6,270 bases of DNA from JABSQH01 sp039194665. Lineage in GTDB: Bacteria > Actinomycetota > Acidimicrobiia > Acidimicrobiales > Ilumatobacteraceae. The stretch lies in contig JBCCVW010000241.1 of assembly GCA_039194665.1 (NCBI GenBank), positions 1 through 6,270 of the forward strand, in the 5' to 3' direction. Every line of letters begins with the position of its first letter. The first letter of the stretch is position 1. The translations under genes were made by a program, and so were the position numbers. Of the stretch, positions 1 to 5,408 are shown one piece after another. Under the pieces are notes generated by a model. The model saw nothing but the letters and a program-made list of their open reading frames with translations, ran no database searches and was not told where the DNA came from.

Positions 1-209
1 CAAACCCACCCATCGTGCGGTTTCGCTCATGCGAGCGCATCCGGTTCCCCACCGATGAGCCAAACCCACCCATCGTGCGGTTTCGCTCATGCGAGCGCAT
101 CTGGTTCCCCACCGATGAGCCAAACCCACCCATCGTGCGGTTTCGCTCATGCGAGCGCATCTGGTTCCCCACCGATGAGCCAAACCCACCCATCGTGCGG
201 TTTCGCTCA
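1..209. repeat. Tandem array of a 60-bp hairpin-forming unit (3.5 copies)
   Basis: Units start at 1, 61, 121 and 181. Units 1-3 are identical except for one base (C at 42, T at 102 and 162). The fourth unit matches only for its first 29 bases, to 209, and then diverges. Each full unit, read with its junction, has an imperfect palindrome: in the second unit atgagccaaacc (55-66) pairs with ggtttcgctcat (79-90) with one mismatch around a 12-nt loop. A smaller palindrome follows, atgcg-ag-cgcat (89-100), then a weak cggt/accg pair. The array starts at the window edge and may continue leftwards. Near-identity of units suggests recent expansion or homogenisation. The period is a multiple of three, so forward frames stay open through it, but nothing indicates a real protein. 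It is not a CRISPR: there are no unique spacers. Related inverted copies lie at 1237-1339. Confidence 0.95.
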
Positions 210-257
210 CCTGAGCCGAACCGGCAGCGGGCGCCCGTAACGTTGCGGCGACCGACT

Positions 258-287
258 CCTCCCTCGCAGATCGCTCTGCCGAGGAGG
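258..287 (+). promoter_or_regulatory. Predicted leader hairpin burying the Shine-Dalgarno of the AbiEi/DUF559 gene
   Basis: The arm 258-270 (cctccctcgcaga) can pair with 275-287 (tctgccgaggagg) around a TCGC tetraloop, giving 12 base pairs interrupted by two single-base bulges (C261 and C280). The ribosome binding site aggagg (282-287), five bases before the GTG start at 293, lies wholly in the 3' arm. If the transcript begins upstream of 258, the site would be occluded unless the stem is opened. A possible -10 hexamer TAACGT (238-243) would place the RNA start near 250 and so include the hairpin, but no -35 is recognisable. The pairing is read from sequence; translational control is inference. 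Confidence 0.4.
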
Positions 288-292
288 CATCC

Positions 293-1222
293 GTGTCCCA
301 TCTTCCCGCCACCGCTCATCAGCTGTTCGCCCGCCAACATGGCGTCGCCGCCACTACCCAACTGCTCGAGGCGGGCCTGCACCGCCGACAGATCGAGACC
401 ATCAGTCGTTGCGGCGATATCAGGCTCGTGATCCGCGGCGTGTATCAAACACCGAGCGTCCAACTCGACGGTTTCGGGCGCGCCGCTGCCGTGTGCCTCG
501 CCCGTCCGGACGTCGTCGTTAGTGGCGTCACGGCTGGATCGATCTGGGGATTTCGACGGCTCCCGCCCGATGCGCGAACGCACGTCATCGCCCCACCGAG
601 TGCCAACCCCGCCATTGCACGGTGGGTAGTTGCGTATCGCACCGATGCGATCCACGCAGCCGACATCATCACTCGGCGCGACGGCATCCGCATCACGACG
701 CGGGAGCGCACTGCCTTTGATCTGGCCCGCGCGCTCGCTCCCGACGATCTGTTGTCCGTCATCGAACAGGTCATGGCCGACGGGCACGCGGACGAGCACG
801 AGCTTCGGCGCGTCGCAGCCGACTGGCTCACGCCGCGGCGGCCGTGGGCATACACGTTCCTCGATCAACTCGACCGTCGTCTCGCCGGCGGACCGGCAGA
901 GTCCCACCTCGAAGTTCGCTTCGGCGACGCACTGCGCTCGCGCGGAGTCCGCGGCGTGGTGCGCCAATTTCCGATCGAACTCCCGCGGTACGGCGCCGCA
1001 CGGTTCGACCTGGCCGTGCCACACCTCACGTTGGCCATCGAGATCGACGGTCATCCCGTGCACGGCGAGACCGGCGGACGGCGCAACGACCGACGGCGTG
1101 ATCGTGCGGCACGTCGACTGGGTTGGCACGTTCATCGTGTCAGCGCCCAGGACTACGAACACCGATTCGCCGAGTCCGTCGATGCAGTCGTTGCGTTGAT
1201 CACCGCTCGTCGGGCGGCATGA
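293..1222 (+). CDS. AbiEi-type N-terminal / DUF559 (Vsr-like nuclease fold) protein
   Basis: 309 aa. Residues about 5-55 look like the winged-helix region of AbiEi-family antitoxins (short helix, QLLEAGL, then RRQI, ending in IRGVYQ). Residues 137-146 (RERTAFDLAR) match the characteristic R-T-x-x-D-LAR segment of that family's middle domain. The C-terminal part, about 200-305, resembles DUF559/Vsr-like proteins with a PD-(D/E)XK-type core: E203 or E207 on the first helix, D239 in RFDLA, then E250-x-D252 in the AIEIDG strand, a basic stretch at 263-275 and the W278 strand. AbiEi proteins are transcriptional repressors in type IV toxin-antitoxin pairs; DUF559 is nuclease-like with unproven activity in most members. 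No AbiEii-type toxin gene adjoins, so this is an orphan. The GTG start is chosen for the strong aggagg at 282-287. The gene is bracketed by inverted hairpin repeats and converges on uvrA. Domain family is fairly sure; function is unknown. Confidence 0.85.
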   Translation: MSHLPATAHQLFARQHGVAATTQLLEAGLHRRQIETISRCGDIRLVIRGVYQTPSVQLDGFGRAAAVCLARPDVVVSGVTAGSIWGFRRLPPDARTHVIAPPSANPAIARWVVAYRTDAIHAADIITRRDGIRITTRERTAFDLARALAPDDLLSVIEQVMADGHADEHELRRVAADWLTPRRPWAYTFLDQLDRRLAGGPAESHLEVRFGDALRSRGVRGVVRQFPIELPRYGAARFDLAVPHLTLAIEIDGHPVHGETGGRRNDRRRDRAARRLGWHVHRVSAQDYEHRFAESVDAVVALITARRAA

Positions 1223-1236
1223 TGACCGACCGCTCC

Positions 1237-1339
1237 GATGAGCGAGACCGCAACATGGGTGGGTTTCACTCACCGATGGGAGACGCCGACCGGCTCTGGT
1301 GAGCGAGACCCACGTATGGGCGGGTTTCGCTCATCGGTG
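1237..1339. repeat. Two diverged, inverted copies of the 60-bp hairpin unit
   Basis: Read on the minus strand, this segment matches the array at 1-209: cores beginning GAG..AAACCC, followed by CCCAT and then TCGCTCA. Palindromes lie at 1239-1272 and 1300-1333, 61 bp apart, reproducing the period of the left array. In the outer copy, tgagcgagaccc (1300-1311) pairs with gggtttcgctca (1322-1333) across all 12 positions if one G-T wobble is allowed, around a 10-nt loop. The inner copy pairs less well. The linkers between cores are largely diverged from the left units. The segment fills the gap between the convergent stops of the AbiEi/DUF559 gene (1222) and uvrA (1353). The stems could slow or end transcription from either side, but no T-run follows them, so they are not canonical intrinsic terminators. 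Confidence 0.85.
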
Positions 1340-1352
1340 CGGAGCCGCGACG

Positions 1353-4328
1353 TCAGGTTGGGAGGAGGTCGCGTAGGTAGCGGCCGGTGTGGCTGGCTTC
1401 GACCGTGGCGACGTGCTCCGGAGGCCCTTCGGCGACGATCGTGCCACCGCCGGTGCCGCCTTCAGGGCCGAGGTCGATGATCCAGTCGGCGGTCTTGATC
1501 ACATCGAGGTTGTGCTCGATGACGAGCACCGTGTTGCCCTGGTCGACCAGGCGCTGCAGCACGGTGAGCAGGCGACGCACGTCGTCGAAGTGCAAGCCGG
1601 TGGTGGGCTCGTCGAGCAGGTAGATCGTGTGCCCGGTGGACCGCTTGGCCAACTCGGTCGACAGCTTCACGCGCTGCGCCTCGCCGCCTGACAACGTCGG
1701 CGCCGGCTGACCAAGTCGGACGTAGCCGAGCCCGACGTCGACCAGCGTCTGCATGTAGCGGGCGATCCCTGGCTGGTTGCCGAAGAACTCGACCGCTTCG
1801 GACACCGGCATGTCGAGCACGTCGGCGATGTTCTTGCCCTTGAACTCGATGTCGAGCGTGTCGCGGTTGTACCGAGCCCCTTTGCACACCTCACACGGCA
1901 CGTACACGTCGGGCAGGAAGTGCATTTCGATTTTCAGCGTGCCGTCACCCGAGCACGCCTCACACCGGCCGCCCTTCACGTTGAAGCTGAACCGCCCTGG
2001 CAGGTAGCCGCGCACCTTGGCCTCGTTGGTCGAGGCGAACAGTTTGCGGATGTTGTCGAACACGCCGGTGTACGTCGCCGGGTTCGAGCGCGGCGTGCGG
2101 CCGATCGGCGACTGGTCCATGTCGATCACCTTGTCGAGCAGGTCGACGCCTTGCACTCGCTTGTGACGACCCGGCGCCATCTTCGAGTTGTAGATGCGCT
2201 GCATCAGCACCGGCAACAAGATGTCGCGCACCAGCGTCGACTTGCCGGAGCCGGACACCCCCGTCACGCAGACGAAGTTGCCGAGCGGGATATCGACCGT
2301 GAGGTTGTCGAGGTTGTGCTCGCGTGCCCCCTCGATGGTCAGCCGTTCGATGCCCTGCGGACGACGCTCGAGGGGCACCGGGATCGTCTTGCGCCCCGAG
2401 AGGTATTGCCCGGTGACCGACTCCTTGGCCTTCGTCAGGCCCTTGACCGGCCCCGAGTACACGACCTCGCCGCCGTGCTCGCCAGCACCGGGACCGATGT
2501 CGACGATCCAGTCCGACTCGCGGATTGTTTCCTCGTCGTGCTCGACGACGATCACCGTGTTGCCGAGATCGCGCAAGCGGGTGAGCGTGTCGATCAGTCG
2601 CCGGTTGTCGCGCTGGTGCAATCCGATCGACGGCTCGTCGAGCACGTACAACGTCCCAACGAGACCAGAACCGATCTGTGACGCCAGGCGGATGCGCTGG
2701 GCCTCCCCCCCGGCCAGCGTGCCCGCCGAACGCGACAGGGTGAGATAGTCGAGGCCCACGTCGAGCAGGAACCCGAGGCGAGCGTTGATCTCCTTGGTGA
2801 CCCGTTCGGCGATGAGCCGATCGCGCTCGCTCAATTCGAGCGCCGCAAGGAACTTCGCCGACTCGCCGATCGACATGTCACACACTTCGGCGATGTTCTT
2901 GTCGTCGACCGTGACCGCCAGCGTCGCCGGCTTCAGCCTGCTGCCTCCACATGCCGAGCAGGCCACCTCACGCATGTACCCCTCGTACTGCTCGCGAGCC
3001 CAGTCGCTGTCGCTGCCTTCGTGGCGACGCCGGAGCCACGGGATCACACCCTCGTACTCCGTGGTGTAGCTCCGGCTGCGGTTGTACCGGTTCTTGTACT
3101 TGACAGTGAGCTTGCCCTTGACGCCGTGCAGGATCACCTTTTTCTGCTTCGCCGAGAGCGAGCCGAACGGCGCCTCGAGATCGATGTCGTTGACGTTGGC
3201 CACGGCCTCGAGCAGGCGCGTGAAGTACTGGGTGTGGGCGCTGCGCCACGGCGCGATGGCCCCGTCGGACAACGGCAGGTCGGGATCGGGAACGATCAAC
3301 TCGGGATCGACCTCGAACGTGGTCCCCAGCCCGTCACACGTGGTGCACGCGCCGTAGGGCGAGTTGAACGAGAAGTTGCGCGGCGCCAGCTCTTCGTAAC
3401 TGGTCCCACACTTGGGGCACGCGAGGTGCTGGCTGAACGTCAGCGTTTCGGGTTCTTCATCTGACCCGGCCCGTGGGACGACCTCGATCTCCGCCACGCC
3501 GTCGGCCAACGTCAGCGCCGTCTCGAGCGAGTCGGTCAGGCGCCGCTCGATGCCTTCTTTGAGCACGAGCCGGTCGACGACAACCTCGATCTTGTGGTTC
3601 TCGAACTTGGCGAGCCGCTCATCGCGCTTCAGGAATTCGTCGATGTCGACCGTCTCGCCGTCGATGCGCGCCCGGACGTACCCCTGTCCGGAGAGGTCTT
3701 CGAGCAACGTGTCGTACTCGCCCTTGCGGCCGCGCACCACCGGCGCGAGCACCTGAAAACGCAACCCCTCGTCCATGTCGAGGATGCGGTCGACGATCTG
3801 CTGCGGTGTCTGTCGTTGCAGCCGCGTGCCGTCGTTCGGGCAGTGCTGGATGCCGATCCGGGCGTACAGCAGACGGAGGTAGTCGTACACCTCGGTGATC
3901 GTGCCGACCGTCGAGCGCGGGTTCCGGCTGGCCGACTTCTGATCGATCGAGATCGCCGGTGACAGTCCGTCGATGACGTCGACGTCGGGCTTGTCCATTT
4001 GTCCGAGGAATTGCCGGGCGTATGCGCTGAGCGACTCGACGTACCGCCGTTGTCCCTCGGCGTAGATCGTGTCGAAGGCCAAGCTCGACTTGCCCGAGCC
4101 GGACAAGCCCGTAAGGACGATCAGCCGGTCGCGCGGCAGTTCGACGTTGACGTTCTTCAGGTTGTGCTCGCGGGCGCCGCGCACGATGATCTGCGGGTCG
4201 TCCTTGCGTGCGGCGCGTTTGCGCGGACGAGTGGCGGTACTCGTCGCCGTCGTGCCGTTGCGCGACGCGTCTGGCGATGCGGCGGACTTCTTTGCTGGCG
4301 TGGTGGTGGCGGTGCGGCGGGCGGCCAT
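1353..4328 (-). CDS. uvrA: Excinuclease ABC subunit UvrA
   Basis: 991 aa (E. coli UvrA is 940). UvrA dimerises, scans DNA for bulky lesions and loads UvrB in cytoplasmic nucleotide excision repair. All landmarks are present. ATPase I has Walker A GLSGSGKS at 74-81, a signature at 538-545 and Walker B VLDEP near 562-566. ATPase II has Walker A GVSGSGKS at 690-697, LSGGEAQR at 879-886 and LLDEP at 904-908. Zinc modules are C304/C307/C328/C331 and C789/C792/C812/C815, with a further conserved CSAC at 457-460. The N-terminal ~44 residues are a low-complexity Ala/Thr/Lys/Arg tail before the usual IIVRGAREHNL start. The ATG at 4328 is chosen because the frame upstream of it is arginine- and serine-rich non-coding-type sequence overlapping the dehydrogenase, and because a LexA box and -10-like hexamer lie just upstream. 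The signature of ATPase I reads LAGGEAQ instead of the usual LSGGEAQ. Confidence 0.98.
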   Translation of the reverse strand: MAARRTATTTPAKKSAASPDASRNGTTATSTATRPRKRAARKDDPQIIVRGAREHNLKNVNVELPRDRLIVLTGLSGSGKSSLAFDTIYAEGQRRYVESLSAYARQFLGQMDKPDVDVIDGLSPAISIDQKSASRNPRSTVGTITEVYDYLRLLYARIGIQHCPNDGTRLQRQTPQQIVDRILDMDEGLRFQVLAPVVRGRKGEYDTLLEDLSGQGYVRARIDGETVDIDEFLKRDERLAKFENHKIEVVVDRLVLKEGIERRLTDSLETALTLADGVAEIEVVPRAGSDEEPETLTFSQHLACPKCGTSYEELAPRNFSFNSPYGACTTCDGLGTTFEVDPELIVPDPDLPLSDGAIAPWRSAHTQYFTRLLEAVANVNDIDLEAPFGSLSAKQKKVILHGVKGKLTVKYKNRYNRSRSYTTEYEGVIPWLRRRHEGSDSDWAREQYEGYMREVACSACGGSRLKPATLAVTVDDKNIAEVCDMSIGESAKFLAALELSERDRLIAERVTKEINARLGFLLDVGLDYLTLSRSAGTLAGGEAQRIRLASQIGSGLVGTLYVLDEPSIGLHQRDNRRLIDTLTRLRDLGNTVIVVEHDEETIRESDWIVDIGPGAGEHGGEVVYSGPVKGLTKAKESVTGQYLSGRKTIPVPLERRPQGIERLTIEGAREHNLDNLTVDIPLGNFVCVTGVSGSGKSTLVRDILLPVLMQRIYNSKMAPGRHKRVQGVDLLDKVIDMDQSPIGRTPRSNPATYTGVFDNIRKLFASTNEAKVRGYLPGRFSFNVKGGRCEACSGDGTLKIEMHFLPDVYVPCEVCKGARYNRDTLDIEFKGKNIADVLDMPVSEAVEFFGNQPGIARYMQTLVDVGLGYVRLGQPAPTLSGGEAQRVKLSTELAKRSTGHTIYLLDEPTTGLHFDDVRRLLTVLQRLVDQGNTVLVIEHNLDVIKTADWIIDLGPEGGTGGGTIVAEGPPEHVATVEASHTGRYLRDLLPT

Positions 4329-4337
4329 TGCCGTCCC

Positions 4338-4343
4338 ACCATA
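4338..4343 (-). promoter_or_regulatory. Candidate -10 element of uvrA (TATGGT)
   Basis: On the minus strand, TATGGT fits the actinobacterial TANNNT -10 pattern and ends 9 bases before the A of the uvrA ATG, so the transcript would be leaderless or have a leader of a few bases. No recognisable -35 is present; the LexA box occupies the spacer/-35 area. The overlapping GGTGGG (minus strand, 4340-4335) could instead be read as a weak Shine-Dalgarno, so the two interpretations compete. Confidence 0.35.
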
Positions 4344-4346
4344 GCG

Positions 4347-4362
4347 GCGAACGTATGTTCTC
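4347..4362. promoter_or_regulatory. LexA (SOS) box upstream of uvrA
   Basis: The 16 bases gcgaacgtatgttctc contain CGAAC-GTAT-GTTC. This matches the actinobacterial LexA consensus (CGAAC-N4-GTTCG, as in mycobacteria) except for T instead of G at 4361. The inner palindrome GAAC-N4-GTTC (4349-4360) is perfect. Its near edge is 20 bases upstream of the uvrA start codon, where LexA binding would block a promoter around 4338-4343. A second half-site-like GTTCGC lies at 4371-4376. uvrA is a classical SOS gene in E. coli, which supports the assignment. It implies that uvrA has a damage-inducible promoter of its own in the 52-bp gap behind the dehydrogenase gene. Confidence 0.75.
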
Positions 4363-4380
4363 GCGGGCCCGTTCGCGGGA

Positions 4381-5376
4381 TCAGGGCACCAACACCGCAG
4401 CGCCACCGACCTGTCCGCCGGCAAGGCGGGCGAGGGCGTCGTTGGCATCGCCGAGCGCGTGGACCTCGTACTCGGTGCGGATCGGGATCGAGGCGGCCAA
4501 CTCGATGAACTCGATCGCGTCGTTGCGGGTGAAGTTGGCAACACTGCGCAACCCCCGTTCACGCCACAACAGGTCGTAACTGAACTCGGGCATGCGATCG
4601 AGATGAATGGCGTTGATCGCCACCGTGCCACCCGGTCGGATCGCCCGCAGCGCGGCGACCACCACGGAGCCGACCGGCGCGAACGTGATCGCCGCATCGA
4701 GCGGAGCCGGCGGTTCGTCGTCGTAGTCGCCCACCCAGGCGGCGCCGTGCGCGGCCGCTCGCGCCCGCTCAGCAGCCGAGCGCGTCGCCACGAACACCTC
4801 GCACCCCCAGTGCGTCGCCACCTGGATCGTGAGCAGGGCCGAGGCGCCGAACCCGTACAGCCCAAGCCGCCCGCCTGGTGTAACGCCCGACACCTTGAGC
4901 GACCGATACCCGATCACGCCGCCGCACAACAACGGTGCGGCATCCGTGTCGCCGAACCCGTCGGGCAGAGCAAAGACGTAGTCGGCGCGGGCGGTCGCCG
5001 TCGTGGCATACCCGCCGTCTCGGTCCCAGCCGGTGAACGTCGCGTCAGGACACAGGTTCTCGAGACCGTCATCGCAGAACAGGCATGCGCCGCAGGCGCC
5101 ACCGAGCCAAGCGACGCCGACGCGGTCGCCGATGCTCCATTCGTCGACACCCGCGCCGAGCTCGGCGACGCGCCCAACGATCTGATGGCCGGGCACGATC
5201 GGCAGACGCCGCGCAGCCAGGTCGCCCTCGACCAATTGCAGATCGGTCCGGCACACACCGCAGGCCGCAACGTCGAGCCGCACCTCACCACTGCCCACGC
5301 CGGTCGGCGCCCGCTCGACGTCGACGAGTGGGCGCTGGCCGATCGGTGCGGGATGGTCGAGTTGCTGCGCTCGCAT
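4381..5376 (-). CDS. Zinc-dependent medium-chain alcohol dehydrogenase
   Basis: 331 aa, NAD(P)-dependent oxidoreductase of the medium-chain family, expected to interconvert alcohols and aldehydes in the cytoplasm. Catalytic zinc ligands are C39 (in ACGVCRTD), H64 (PGHQ) and C151 (LLCGG). The structural zinc lobe is C95-x2-C98-x2-C101-x7-C109. The Rossmann nucleotide-binding turn is GFGASA at 185-190. The overall form resembles the AdhA-like subfamily found in many actinobacteria; the substrate cannot be read from sequence. The residue after H64 is Gln, where many family members have Glu. The start at 5376 (MRAQQLDHP) is chosen because the protein family begins there; an in-frame ATG at 5448 would add 24 atypical residues and overlap the divergent amidase. 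No convincing Shine-Dalgarno precedes it. It lies 52 bp upstream of uvrA on the same strand, so read-through into uvrA is possible. Confidence 0.93.
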   Translation of the reverse strand: MRAQQLDHPAPIGQRPLVDVERAPTGVGSGEVRLDVAACGVCRTDLQLVEGDLAARRLPIVPGHQIVGRVAELGAGVDEWSIGDRVGVAWLGGACGACLFCDDGLENLCPDATFTGWDRDGGYATTATARADYVFALPDGFGDTDAAPLLCGGVIGYRSLKVSGVTPGGRLGLYGFGASALLTIQVATHWGCEVFVATRSAAERARAAAHGAAWVGDYDDEPPAPLDAAITFAPVGSVVVAALRAIRPGGTVAINAIHLDRMPEFSYDLLWRERGLRSVANFTRNDAIEFIELAASIPIRTEYEVHALGDANDALARLAGGQVGGAAVLVP

Positions 5377-5408
5377 CACAGTGGGGTGCAGTCTGCTACA
5401 CCGGGCGG
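5377..5408. promoter_or_regulatory. 32-bp divergent intergenic region with an 18-bp imperfect palindrome
   Basis: The start codons of the dehydrogenase (5376, minus) and the amidase (5409, plus) are separated by only 32 bases. Inside, ggtgcag (5385-5391) and ctacacc (5396-5402) form arms matching at six of seven positions around tctg. Neither gene has a good Shine-Dalgarno here (gggcgg abuts the amidase ATG), so both may be translated from leaderless or near-leaderless transcripts, with promoters reaching into the opposite coding sequence. The palindrome is a candidate operator for joint control; this is inference and I cannot name a regulator. Confidence 0.35.

Noticed and set aside
1..209. 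CRISPR array
   Set aside because: Whole 60-bp units are repeated with no variable spacers and no cas genes nearby.
15..431. Open frames running through the 60-bp repeats (15-431 and 55-240), giving 20-residue peptide repeats
   Set aside because: The 60-bp period is a multiple of three, so any stop-free unit stays open. The frames lack ribosome binding sites and the 15-431 frame overlaps the well-supported gene at 293 in another frame.
293..1222. Complete type IV toxin-antitoxin (AbiE) operon
   Set aside because: Only the AbiEi-like part is present; no nucleotidyltransferase (AbiEii) gene lies on either side, the downstream neighbour being convergent uvrA.
1300..1333. Canonical rho-independent terminator
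   Set aside because: The stem is good, but no T-run follows on either strand, and the sequence belongs to the dispersed repeat family.
1920..2681. Long plus-strand open frame antisense to uvrA, and similar ones at 3021-3464 and 3594-3962
   Set aside because: Shadow frames typical of high-GC genes; composition is skewed (Arg, Val, Asp, His), with no recognisable domains, and uvrA is unambiguous on the other strand.
4329..4865. N-terminal extension of the uvrA frame up to 4865
   Set aside because: The added 179 residues are Arg/Ser/Pro-rich out-of-frame sequence lying over the dehydrogenase gene; no UvrA homology, and the LexA box lies inside it next to the better start at 4328.
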